From: Paralithodes platypus
Lineage: Eukaryota; Arthropoda; Malacostraca; Decapoda; Lithodidae
Direction: 5' to 3'
Length of the DNA stretch: 64,000 nucleotides
NCBI GenBank assembly: GCA_032716605.1
Contig: CM064560.1
Span: 20,032,762 to 20,096,761 of the forward strand
Shown: one piece after another, positions 1 through 9,559 of the stretch
How positions within the stretch are numbered: position 1 is the first letter of the stretch
Layout: every line of letters starts with the position of its first letter
The notes under the pieces: generated by a model
Seen by the model: the letters and a program-made list of their open reading frames with translations, nothing else
Told to the model about the DNA's origin: nothing
The model's database searches: none
Translations under genes and position numbers: made by a program

Positions 1-497
1 ATATAAAAATAACAAAATTAGTCTTATAAAAAAAAATCTGTTCTTTCCAATGATATACAGTAAATAACATTTCTGTAAGACCAAAACTTACAGAGCCTAT
101 TGTGTTTAAATCTCACAAAATTACATTTAGAGAAAAATGGGTGTAAAGTTGGAGAAGTGTTTACTGTAGATGAACTCGACTTAAAAAATATATTACGTAG
201 TGAATGCAAAGCATATTTCCATTCCAAGGCTTTCTGTATATATTATAGTGTATGTAGATATACTGGATTCATATATAATGTATACAGACATACAGACCCC
301 CCCCCACCCCCTGTCACGAGAGCGCCCAGACGGGCTGCGATAGTTTGAAAACACAGAAATAGACCAATTTCTAATTGGATTTCAGCAACAAGATTGTACA
401 CCCTTACAGAGGGATGTTGAGTGTAGACTTTTAGGGTAATAACTGATTTTTTCAAATGAGGCCGAAAATTAACCCTATTTAGGGGGGGACGATCCCC
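1..497. other. No gene seen; AT-rich flank with a poly-C tract
   Basis: I see no supported coding region here. The stretch is AT-rich with a C run near 299-306. A TTAA followed by CCCTATTT at about 469 may be the edge of another TTAA-type element surrounding the MITE that follows, but no matching right end was found. Confidence 0.5.
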
Positions 498-501
498 TTA
501 A

Positions 502-925
502 CCCACAGAACCCCAGCGACACAGCATTTGCGTCGGCAATGTATGTAACCCTAAACCCCAGCGCCGCATTGGGTGCGTCGCGGTTAATTACTCCGGTCCT
601 ATGGCACCTAGAGGGCTCAGATTTGTATGGAAACTGCGTAAGTATCCCATGCAACAATGCCGATGGTTGAAAACCCTCAAAGTCCAACCGCGTGCGCGTG
701 AGCGCGCAAAAACATGTTTTTGCATGTTTTTGCCTACCCATTTCCCCTCTTGTAATTCCGACTTTCGGGCGCCCCATAGGACCCCTTAATGACCTAGGGG
801 ATCATGTTTTTGTGTTTTTTCCTTCATTTCTAACCTATTCCAGGTGTTTTCTGGAAAAAACAAAAATGTACAACCTGCTGGTCCTGGGGTGTACTTTTAT
901 TTTGAATTAGCTGGTGCTCAGTGGG
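502..925. mobile_element. TTAA-flanked MITE (copy 1 of the CCCAGCGACGC family)
   Basis: The element is bounded by TTAA at 498-501 and 926-929. Its ends are imperfect inverted repeats: CCCACAGAACCCCAGC on the left and, on the opposite strand, CCCACTGAGCACCAGC on the right. TTAA target duplication is the hallmark of the piggyBac superfamily. The interior matches the reverse complement of 22632-23069, including the shared block reading GAGGGCTCAGATTTGTATGG and the CG-rich part with GCGTGCGCG. It has no coding capacity, so it would need a transposase supplied in trans. Confidence 0.7.
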
Positions 926-929
926 TTAA

Positions 930-1310
930 GGGAGGTTGTCAAACTCCCAATCAGGGAGAGAAGTCCTCAACTGTAACAAGGAAATTATAAAGGGTCCTTG
1001 GCTCCACCCCACCTTACCACCATTATAGTTGTCTATTAACTAAAATTAGGAGATCAATTTTGGCCCATAACCTCTTGCAACTCAAAAATGGGTAGAGCAA
1101 AGGGGTTGTAAATTACTAAACCTATTTACTGGTTGACTCTTCCCAAATGGTAAAATGTCAGTTTGATTATTCTCGTTTTTTTTTAGTTAAAACATGGGTC
1201 GAGATTAAAGGCCTTGTTATAATGAATGAACTATAGGTACAGTAGTTTGAAACCCCCATTCTGCTAGAAGTATCCCACATGCCTGTACAGTTGGTAGTAA
1301 GGGTTGCTGT
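930..1310. other. No gene seen
   Basis: This is unannotated sequence between a MITE and a weak exon candidate. I see no ORF with protein-like composition and no repeat shared with the rest of the window. Confidence 0.4.
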
Positions 1311-1312
1311 AC

Positions 1313-1449
1313 CTGTTGCTATGAGAGCCTGTGAGTCATGACAGCAGCAGCAGAGCGAGCCATCAGACCCCAGAACTTGGCCACCACACGTACTGGCCAC
1401 CAACACACCTCCAGACCTGACACAGATCGCACCCAGTGACCCAGGTAAT
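1313..1449 (-). CDS. Possible host coding exon, unidentified
   Basis: On the minus strand the open segment beginning LPGSLGAICVRSGG and ending QALIAT is flanked by a plausible acceptor (TGTACAG before it) and a good donor (ACAG followed by GTACAG). The Gly/Ser/Val/Cys alternation is reminiscent of beta-propeller strands, but I recognise no family and no adjoining exon is visible. It could equally be a chance ORF. A downstream exon would have to lie below position 1310, and none was found. Confidence 0.22.
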
Positions 1450-1678
1450 CTGTACACTGTGCTAAGGAAAACTAAAACAATAATTTATGAATACTTCAGG
1501 CATGAGCCATACTAGCTACGCACCCATTTAAATCTCTTTCAAACTCAAACAAGATCATACAATAATTTACTAGACTTTTGAAGTTCATATATTCAAATGG
1601 GTGACTCACGACTCGACACATAATGTTGATCATTCATACTTACTATTATAAAATATATATCAGACTCCATTCTATACC

Positions 1679-2885
1679 TGTGGAAGAGTGGCTGGTATGT
1701 GTGATAATGAAGATGTATGAGGATTCGCGAAGTGCGGTGAGGGTGAAGGGTGTACTGAGTGATGAGTTCGCAGTCCGTGTTGGAGTCCATCAGGGTTCAG
1801 TGTTAAGCCCCCTCCTCTTCACTATGGTCTTGGAGGCGCTGTCTAGAGTTTTTAGAGGCGGACTCCCGTTGGAACTGTTTTATGCAGACGATTTAGTCCT
1901 CATAGCTGACAGTATACAAGATGCTGAGGCCAAATTCAGAGAGTGGAGAGAGGGCATGGCGAGCAAGGGTTTAAGAGTCAATATTAACAAAACCAAGGTT
2001 ATGCATTGTAGATTGAGACGATGCAATGTGGAAAAGAGCGGTGGATACCCATGTGCAGTGTGTGGAAAGGGAGTGGGCGTTAACTCAATTCAATGTAGCA
2101 TCTGTCGATGTTGGGTACACCATGGGAGTAAGCACTGTAGTAGAATAAAGGGACCCCTGCTGAAGGATAAGTCAGAAATAGAGAAATTTTAGTGCGTAGT
2201 GTGCAAAGGCGAGCTTGTGTTAAGTGATGATCCTGTGGCTGTGAATTTTGGAAATGAGTCTTTGGAGCTGGAGAACAAGTTTTGTTACCTAGGAGATACC
2301 ATCTCTGCCGGTGGTGGGGCCGAGGCTGCCACTGTTGCTAGAATTAGGTGTGGCTGGGGGAAGTTCAGAGAACTGATGCCAATCCTGACCATGAAAAGAA
2401 TGCCTCTCCCCCTGAAGGGAAAGGTGTATGCCTCATGTGTTATAAGTGCAATGCCGTATGCCTCAGAAACATGGGCCGTTAAAGTAGAGGATGTCAACAG
2501 AATGGAGCGTAATGAGATGAGAATGGTGAGATGGATGTGTGGGGCCAGGCTACAGGATAGAATAACAAATGTTGAGCTGAGGAGACGTTTAGGTATAAAG
2601 AGTATTAGCGAGGTGATGCGTACAAGTAGACTGGGATGGTATGGACATGTGGAGAGAATGGATGAACAAAATTAGGTGAAAAAATGCAGGTCTGTGATTG
2701 TGGAGGGAGCTGCACCAAGGGGTGGACCGAGGAAGACCTGGGATCGGACTATACGCGCCGATCTCAAATCCAAGAACTTAATAAGTGAAGGAACGCCGCC
2801 ATTAGGACAAGAGACTGAAACTGCACTTATGTGTGGAACACTCAGTCTTAAAATGTTATGTATGTATGTACCTAACAGGCACTAT
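1679..2885 (+). pseudogene. LINE-A reverse transcriptase fragment (copy 1, 5'-truncated)
   Basis: This is the C-terminal half of a non-LTR reverse transcriptase. It enters the RT domain at VEEWLVCVIMKMYEDS and carries GVHQGSVLSPLLF and the catalytic FYADD box. It continues through a Cys/His-rich finger (CAVC, CSIC, CWVHH) to the tail motif GWYGHVERMDEQN. Comparison with the copy at 31.5-32.4 kb shows two in-frame premature stops, at 2190-2192 and 2673-2675, and a deletion near 2785. The 3' end runs into a short ATGT repeat, as in other LINE-A copies here. It is dead. The clade is uncertain (RTE/CR1-like). Confidence 0.85.
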
Positions 2886-3329
2886 AAGCTGTTGTGGCAG
2901 GATTTTGTTGTTCTAAAGTCTAAGTTGCCTAATGTATAGTAGAGTCTTGAAATGGTACTGTCTTGTTGTAGCACTGTTGAGGTTGGTGTGGCTTGCAGAT
3001 ACAGTACTGCAGATACAGGTGCTGCAGTTGGACTTGAGTGAGTGTTGCTGTGGCACAGTTAGCATTATGTCAACATCAGCCAAAGTGATCACATAATGGG
3101 GCAGTGTTGTGACGGGACATTATTGTATTATATTCCAACCGCGGAAAGGTAACCACGTCTGAGCAGTTACAACACGTTAAACCATTGTATTAGTGGCAGA
3201 CAAATCTAGGAGATTCATTATGAAAACTTAAAAATGCATCACGTAAGACGTATGGTTTCTTGACTGGCGTTAGTAGTTTACCCACGCCTAAAGGCGCTGG
3301 GTCCATAATAAGTATATTAAGTATACGGT
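2886..3329. other. No gene seen
   Basis: This is spacer between LINE-A copy 1 and a SINE fragment. No coding or repeat structure is supported. Confidence 0.4.
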
Positions 3330-3425
3330 GCGGTCTAGCAATCTGTGGCAACTATTCACTGAAGTCCCTGATCATCACGGCACCCACCCTAGCCCAGTTC
3401 TTGAGCAGGGAGTGCATGGTGTTAA
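3330..3425 (+). repeat. tRNA-SINE body fragment (head missing)
   Basis: The stretch around GGTCTAGCAATCTGTGGCAA through GAGCAGGGAGTGCATGG is nearly identical to the reverse complement of 26985-27070. That other copy carries a tRNA-like head; this one has lost it. Confidence 0.6.
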
Positions 3426-3509
3426 AAAACGCATTAGGCTATATGACATTGACGCAATAGCCACTAAAAAATACGCTATGTGAACACAATATTTGGTTTG
3501 TTACCATAC

Positions 3510-3996
3510 GGAGGTAAGAAGTGTGTGAAGCCATGAAAAGAGTGAAGTTGGGGAAAGCACCAGGAATAGATGGAGTGTGTGGTGAAATGCTGAGGTATGG
3601 TGGTGAGATAGTGATCGAATGGGTATGGAAAATGTGCAAGCTAGCATGGGAGAAGGGGAGTGCACCTGATGACTGGAAGACAGGCATAATAGTCCCCCTA
3701 TATAAGGGTAAAGGGGAAAGAGGAGTGTGTGGTAACCACCGAGGAATATGCCTTCTAAGCGTAGTAGGGAAGGTGTACAGTAGGGTAGTGATTGAGAGAG
3801 TGAGAGCGAGACCGGAGAAATGGATAGGTGATGAGCAGGGCGGGTTTAGGAAGGGAAGAGGATGTGTAGATCAGATTTTTACCCTGAAATGTGCTGTGGA
3901 GAAATATCTGGAGAAGCAACAAAAGCTGTATGTTGCCTTTATGGACTTGGAGAAGGCCTATGACAGAGTGGATAGAGAAGGTATGTGGAAAGTACT
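3510..3996 (+). pseudogene. LINE-D reverse transcriptase, N-terminal RT part
   Basis: This encodes RT motifs GKAPGIDGVCGEMLRYGG, IIVPLYKGKG, GNHRGICLLSVVGKVYSRV, GGFRKGRGCVDQIF and MDLEKAYDRVDREGMW. These match the better preserved LINE-D copy at 50.2-54.0 kb. It is 5'-truncated. The frame breaks off at 'GMWKVL', where an unrelated 445-bp repeat begins. The RT resumes at 4441 and again at 14054, so it is one LINE copy in three pieces. Confidence 0.85.
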
Positions 3997-4440
3997 TACC
4001 CGATAGCACTATCGTTAGTGAGTGCTGTAATTTTTTGTAATATTATAGATATCTTATCAATATTTGTATTTTGTACTATTGTTAATGTCTTGTCATGTTG
4101 CAAATTTGATTTTAAATGAACATTTTGACATTTGACATGTAGTTTCTTTATTCATGCAGAATTTAGTAAAATTTACCAGAACGTCCCGGCTTCTCAAATT
4201 GACTAATTCCTTGAACGTGACGATAGTACGTTGTTATGTGTGTGATTAGTTTGCTTGGGACCCAGATTAACTTGCTCATGTAGTAATGTACACCCTATTT
4301 GGTGGATTGTGTTCTTTTATTTCATAAATTTTATTTTAGTAAGCGTTGTTTCCACATAGCGATTTTGATAAGTTAATTTGACTTTATATTGTCTTTTTCT
4401 CAGTTTTGGTTTGTTTAGTTTGCAAGTTTTACATTTTCAT
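3997..4440. repeat. Dispersed repeat R, copy 1, inserted in LINE-D
   Basis: This AT-rich block starts ACCCGATAGCACTATCG and ends near TTTGCAAGTTTTACATTTT. It is about 90% identical by eye to 47165-47630. It interrupts the LINE-D reading frame, so it is a mobile or retroposed unit. No terminal inverted repeats, poly(A) tail or coding capacity were seen. The short palindrome GATAGCACTATC lies at the left end. Confidence 0.65.
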
Positions 4441-4588
4441 TAGAATATATGGAGTTGATGGCAAGTGAAGAGCATGCATGAGGGTGCAAAGGTGGCAGTA
4501 CGTGTACAGAATGAGCAGAGCGAGTTCTTTGATCTGAATGTTGGGTTGAAACACGGGTGTGCGATGTCCCCGTGGTTGTGTACTGTAT
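4441..4588 (+). pseudogene. LINE-D reverse transcriptase, middle piece
   Basis: This continues the RT after repeat R. It reads HEGAKVAVRVQNEQSEFF, then GLKHGCAMSPWL, matching GLRQGCVMSPWL at 52.7 kb. It stops at a TA dinucleotide where the Tigger-like element begins and resumes at 14054 with YMDGVM. Confidence 0.75.
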
Positions 4589-4914
4589 ACAGTAACCCCT
4601 CGCCATTTCGGACCTCTAATTGTCGGAAATCCGTACTAGCCAAATCGGCGACGGCCTCCCGGATACGTACTTCCGTTTTTCGGACATTTCCGTCATCGTT
4701 CCGACGGTCTCTAACAGTGTCGGAAGATTCTAACAGTTTTCGGACAAATAAGGGCAAATGTCCATCATAACCGTCCAATGTACGTAGTCTGATATCTTGT
4801 ATGTTCACGAGATGTGTCCGTCAGTCTCAAAAGTGTCGGATGACGCGCTCCCGTCCCCGGAACATAAGAGTGAATGTCCGTCAAAACGGGGATCCGTCGG
4901 AGCGCCAGTATTAA

Positions 4915-5394
4915 CCCTCCAGACCCGGTAGGGCTCTGAGGCACCCATAACAAACACCCCCCGCGCTACCCGGTAGGGCTCTGAGAAACCCATGAGCTTG
5001 AAAGCCTGTAAGCTTGGTGTGCGAGGCGTCCGTCCAACGCATGTAAACAACAGCCGGCTGGACCGACGCCGCGCATCTCCAACCACAAGAAGGAGTGCGT
5101 CGCTTGTTCGTGTGTGCCTGCATGTTATTGTTAAGTAGCGAAAAGTAGTGTAAAGTGGCTGTTTTTGCTACAAAGTTATCTCCAATGAAATCGTCATCAC
5201 AACTGAACCAGTTGACTTAGAGAGCTCTACTTAACGCCATTCTACAGGTACGAAACACATATACGCTTGGGGATGCGCGGGAATGCGGAAGCAGTCAAAA
5301 TAACAATAATACGGTAGCCGAGGCATAGACGTTTTTCGGCCAAATCCCCCGGGTTTTGGGGAAATTATATAATACAATAGCCGGGGCTGGAGGG
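4915..5394. mobile_element. 480-bp piggyBac MITE (copy 1)
   Basis: It is flanked by TTAA at 4911-4914 and 5395-5398. Its ends are CCCTCCAGACCCGG and, on the other strand, CCCTCCAGCCCCGG. The left subterminal region repeats a CCCGGTAGGGCTCTGAG motif twice. The same layout, with CCCGGAAGGGCTCTTGAACG, lies at the right end of the autonomous piggyBac at 32433-37052. A second copy of identical length in opposite orientation is at 43260-43739. It is non-coding. Confidence 0.88.
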
Positions 5395-5773
5395 TTAAGG
5401 CTAGGCTCTGAGTCACCTGCTTGGACGAGACGTCACGTCAGTATGCGGTATCTTGTCTTGTTGTTGCTGTGTTAAACATATCCTCCGTGCATATTCCCGT
5501 TTATAATGCCTCCCAAAGCGTAAGGTGATCACTTGAGATGGAGAAGGGGAGTGAGGTGGTCAAGGAGAGTGAGGTGGAGAAGTGGAGTGAGGTGGAAAAG
5601 TGAAGTGAGGTGAAGGGGAGTGAGGTGGACCTGTTTTCAATGAAGGGGTGTGTGTTATTCCTTACTTATTGTTCCAAATAAACTACTATACAGCACTGTA
5701 TGTGCTATTATATCAATATTGGGAGGTTTGACGTACCTCCCAACCTACCAAATAGGAAAACCTACTATTTGGT

Positions 5774-6065
5774 AGTAGTCTTGGAAAATCCAACGTCAAG
5801 GCTATTAACCTAATTGCAATGACGACTTGTCTATTTTGACTGCTATGTCGTCATTCCAACCGCGGTTAAAAAGAAAACGTTTAGAGTCTACTCCTTATCT
5901 TGCTCTAGGAGACGTTGTACATTAACCAAAACTACCACCGAAGGTGAAAAAAGCATAGAAGAGAAGAAAAAGGGGTTTACCTTAGTTACCGCTTAAGGCC
6001 CATCCCGTGTTCCGTCATGTGCAGATCCCTGTCGAACGTGCGCATGAGCGACCCTCTCTTGTCAT
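5774..6065. repeat. DIRS left inverted terminal repeat
   Basis: The stretch from AGTAGTCTTGG to GACCCTCTCTTGTCAT is repeated in inverted orientation at 13453-13746 with only a few differences by eye. Outside it lie two short hairpins at the element tip, GGGAGGT/ACCTCCC and CTACCAAATAG/CTATTTGGTAG. Confidence 0.9.
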
Positions 6066-6129
6066 CACATCTCACGTCAGCAGAAGAACGCGGATGGGCA
6101 GGGGTCCGGCGTGAGGGAGGGTATTATGT

Positions 6130-6243
6130 ACGTTGGATTTTCCAAGACTACTACCAAATAGTAGGTTTTCCTATTTGGTAGGTTGGGAGGTGCGTCAAAC
6201 CTCCCAATTTGTTAGTAGTCTTGGCAAATCCAACGTCAAGGCT
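6130..6243. repeat. DIRS internal complementary region
   Basis: The first half (6130-6207) is the reverse complement of the left extension 5719-5795. The second half (6207-6243) is the reverse complement of the right end 13716-13752. The junction reads CCTCCCAATTTGTTAG, joining the two outer tips. This is the splint that defines DIRS-1-like elements. Confidence 0.88.
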
Positions 6244-6403
6244 GCATAACAAATAGGAGGAGGACATCCAAGCCCAACCTACCAAAAAACCCAATGCATA
6301 AAACAAAATTATAAATGACAATGACACAATGTAAACAAGAGAGTTTAATAAAAGAGTGAAAAACTGAGGAGTAGCTAAAAAGAACAGTTTTAACACATGC
6401 CCG

Positions 6404-8002
6404 TCATTCATAGTAATGCAAAAACATAGACTTGTCTGAAACCAAAAAGGTACTGTACCCAAAATCCCTTTTCCACAAAAACACTGAACACAAGAACAAA
6501 ACACAATTTTCAATGTGGCAAAAACACTTATGTACTTGAACAATACATAATCCCAAACTTGCAATCCAGTGTTGCAAACCCGTACACCCCCCCCCCCCCC
6601 CCTTTGTAAAAAAAAACAAAGGAAAAGAACGAGGGACAAGGGGGGAAGACCAGGGATCTTCGCCAGAGCACCAGGAAACACGACCCCCGAGAGCAATCAC
6701 CGGCCGAGGGGGTCGAACACTGGACACGGAGAGGTAGGAGGAGATGAAGGAATTGATAGAAGACCACAAAACCGCTGAGGCGATGGCAGGTAAGGATCGA
6801 CGTGGCAGGAACCGGAAGGAGGCAGCAAAGGATCTGACACCGTGCGCAGAACCCCTACAAACAGGGTGACGGGCACGAACGGTCCGACAAACGTGGCTGC
6901 CCATCCGCACCTGCGAGAGCCTCCCACCTATCCGAGGAGACACCCACACAGCAGTACCCGAAGGCGGCGCCACAGACGCAACAGAGGAGTGCAAGGCTGA
7001 CACCGGGCACAACACATGGCGAGGATGCCCACGCCGTAAAGCCTGGACGGCGAAAGGCTGGAAAACGGGGGCCTCCCTCCCATGCGTGGTAACAAAAGGA
7101 GGGGAGGAGGCGAACGAGACACCATGCAAGGACGGGGAGAATCGCACGCAGTCTCGGGGCCGTGACAATGCCGCTAGTGCAGACACCCGATCCCCAGCGG
7201 CCAGAGCGACAAGGAAGAGTGGACGCCCGAGCAACGGAACCGGCGTAGCGGCCCTTGTATACGTGGGTGAAGCCAGAAGGACCAGAGCCCGCCCCAGATC
7301 CCACTGCGGAGGGACCTGGCGCGGAGGCGGTCGATCCCGGAAGGCAGCCGTCAGGAAGGAATCCAGCTCCTGTAGCGGAACGACCAGCCCAGCGACGGAC
7401 CCAAAGACCCCCCGGACGGCAGACAAGTGGGTACGTATAGCGTCGACATGAAAGTGACGTGTACGGAAGAGGTGAAACAAGGAGCGTAGGACGAGGGAAG
7501 GAGAGCCAACTGGCAGGCGAGTGGCCTGTAGCCACCTAGTAAAAGACCTCCAGCGGGACCCGTAAGGCCCCCAAGGAGAAGACGGCCAGGAACGCTGCAG
7601 GAAGTCAGTCAGGGCCCGGCCGGGGACCGGGAGCCACCGTGCCTCATGAACAAGCACGATGCGAAGGCCAACGAGGTCCGCAGGTCCCCAATCTAGCCCA
7701 AGTGGAAGCCGGAGACAGGTAGAGGGACCGGACTCGGGCACCACCGCGGAAACCGGGCGTACCAAGCCCGTGCCGGCCACAGAGGCACGAGGAGCCAGAC
7801 GCAGCCGTGGTACAGCCGCAGCCTCGCGAGGACTGGGCACATCAACAGCGCGTCTGGTGGCGGAAAGATGTATATCGACCGCCACCTGTACCAGGCTACC
7901 ATGAAAGCGTCCGGACCCCCCCCGGAGCGCGAGGCCGGAGGGAGAGGTCCAGAGGCAACTGGCGCGGCACCCCCGATGCGAACAAGGCGACCTCCGGAAC
8001 AC
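6404..8002 (-). CDS. DIRS tyrosine recombinase
   Basis: This is the predicted integrase of the DIRS element, which would insert the circular DNA copy. The open frame is 532 aa. An N-terminal SAM-like region (about 130-225) precedes the catalytic core. The catalytic set is visible: Arg272 in LAAGDRVSALAAL, His387 and Arg390 in SAHGVRSFAAS, Trp413 in VLWSSINSF and Tyr423 in FISSYL. Canonical DIRS enzymes have a similar HxVR box and the same W/Y spacing. About 110 residues follow the tyrosine; this tail runs into non-coding 3' sequence and is probably read-through of an eroded stop. The start is uncertain because the upstream RT frame ends at 8004, two bases before this ORF. Confidence 0.8.
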   Translation of the reverse strand: MFRRSPCSHRGCRASCLWTSPSGLALRGGSGRFHGSLVQVAVDIHLSATRRAVDVPSPREAAAVPRLRLAPRASVAGTGLVRPVSAVVPESGPSTCLRLPLGLDWGPADLVGLRIVLVHEARWLPVPGRALTDFLQRSWPSSPWGPYGSRWRSFTRWLQATRLPVGSPSLVLRSLFHLFRTRHFHVDAIRTHLSAVRGVFGSVAGLVVPLQELDSFLTAAFRDRPPPRQVPPQWDLGRALVLLASPTYTRAATPVPLLGRPLFLVALAAGDRVSALAALSRPRDCVRFSPSLHGVSFASSPPFVTTHGREAPVFQPFAVQALRRGHPRHVLCPVSALHSSVASVAPPSGTAVWVSPRIGGRLSQVRMGSHVCRTVRARHPVCRGSAHGVRSFAASFRFLPRRSLPAIASAVLWSSINSFISSYLSVSSVRPPRPVIALGGRVSWCSGEDPWSSPLVPRSFPLFFFTKGGGGGCTGLQHWIASLGLCIVQVHKCFCHIENCVLFLCSVFLWKRDFGYSTFLVSDKSMFLHYYE

Positions 8003-8003
8003 T

Positions 8004-9559
8004 TCAGGAAGCCGCGAGGTAGGTGAACACAGTCCGTTTCATCGCCCATTCTACAAGAATGCCCTGCCCTCTCGACAGGGCGGCCGCCCACAGGGTGGCA
8101 GGCCCGGGCAGGGAGGAGGTACGCAAGGAGAAGGGGTGTCGGTCCGCGAGGAAGAACAACTCCACCGAGACCCCCAATAGAGTCAACGACCTGGAGGACC
8201 CCCACATTAGGAAACAGTGGACAGCTTGTCTGAGTGTCCAACCCGAAGGCCACCGACTTACCCCGAAGGGCCAGCGCATGGTCCCACAGGAAGAACAAAG
8301 GAACCAACAGTCCGAGGGCATAGACGGGTAAGTGGAGGGAGACCCACCCATCTGCCGGGAAGTGGACGTCCCAGGTTCGATCGGGAACCTCACCCAACCT
8401 CGCTCGACGTATCTGTGGCTACCCAGACCGTCGGCGGGGGGGGCGGTCCAGGGCACAGCCGCAGAGAGCGAGCCCCGAGCAACCCAGCGACCGAAGCGTC
8501 GGCGAACGGTACGCGGGAGCGGCAGGAGCCGATCCATAGGGGCAACGGAAACACCGCGGTGCCCATGAGGAGGAGGCGGCGTAGCCAGAGGCTCCCTAAG
8601 GGAAGAGGCAGAGCGGCCCAATGCAGCGAACCCACGAACGAGTCCCAGAGCCACCCCGGGAGGGAGACCGAGTGCAACACGGCGAAGACCTTCCACCGAA
8701 GGTGCACCGCGGCCGGCAGACCCCGGGTCACCGTAGCGCCGGACAAAACCCATGCGAGACCGACCCATGGCACGACACGCGACGGGGTCAAGCGTGACTT
8801 GGGAACATCGAAGGGGAACCCTAACCGTGGGACGTGGCGAACGACTGTGAGGGCGTCTCCTACGCACAGTCCTAGGGCTTCGGAAACTACCAACCAATCG
8901 GCCAAGGAAAACAGGATCTGGAGCCCGCTCCTGAGGAGTGGACCCAGAGCCTGCCCCACCAGTGCGGAGAATATCTGCGGCGCGATGTGGAGACCGAAGG
9001 GAAGGCCGTCGAACAGGAACACATGATCGGAAGTCCGAACGGCCAAGAATCGCTGGAAGCGAGGATGGAGAGGAACTAGCCAAGACGCATCCTGGAGGGC
9101 CAGCGACACTACCCATGACAGAGGGCGCAGGGCCAGGCGTACCAGGGGTACCGGCAGCATCCGAAACCGTGTGTGCACGATGTGCCCGTTGAGGGCCGAC
9201 AGATCCACCACCGGTCGCATCGTGTCGCAGTTCGTCTACGGTACCAGAAAGACACGGGAGAGGAAAACCGGGTGACTGGCGGTCAACTCCCTCGACGCTA
9301 CCCAGCTCGGGCATGGAAGTGAACACGTGGGCCACCCCTGAAGAGATGGGCCGGCGTCGGTGACAAGAGCGGAGAAGGGGTCTGGACGTCCACCTCCAGG
9401 TGAGACCCCTCTGCGCAACCCGCCACCCTCAACGTCCCTCGCGGCCACTGAAGGGCGCAAGGGCGAAAACAACCCGAGGGAGCACCCGAGAGGAGGGGAG
9501 CGACCCGGTCGGCCAGGCGAGAAGGAGAACAAGGAGGCCGACCCAGAGAACCTACACAT
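8004..9559 (-). pseudogene. DIRS reverse transcriptase-RNase H, degenerate
   Basis: This begins with an ATG at 9559 that overlaps the end of the gag-like ORF (ATGTGTAG, 9559-9552). It reads HPVFLSRVFLVP, then an in-frame TAG at 9236-9238, then RPVVDLSALN, LPFGLHIAPQIF and FSLADWLV. DIRS enzymes normally have a DD pair before WLV; here the first Asp is Ala. A frameshift near 8395 leads into the RNase H region (LRGKSVAF). Another near 8240 gives the RNase H tail with VHCFLMWGSSRS and LWAAALSRG. The protein cannot be functional in this copy. Confidence 0.82.

Noticed and set aside
299..306. Poly-C/poly-G runs (also 6585-6602, 9627-9640, 44560-44570, 59594, 59650) as element boundaries
   Set aside because: No target duplications or terminal motifs accompany them; ordinary homopolymers.
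6855..9335. Many overlapping long ORFs on both strands of the GC-rich DIRS
   Set aside because: GC-rich DNA has few stop codons. Only the minus frames with RT, RNase H and recombinase motifs are supported; plus-strand frames are Arg/Pro-rich shadows.
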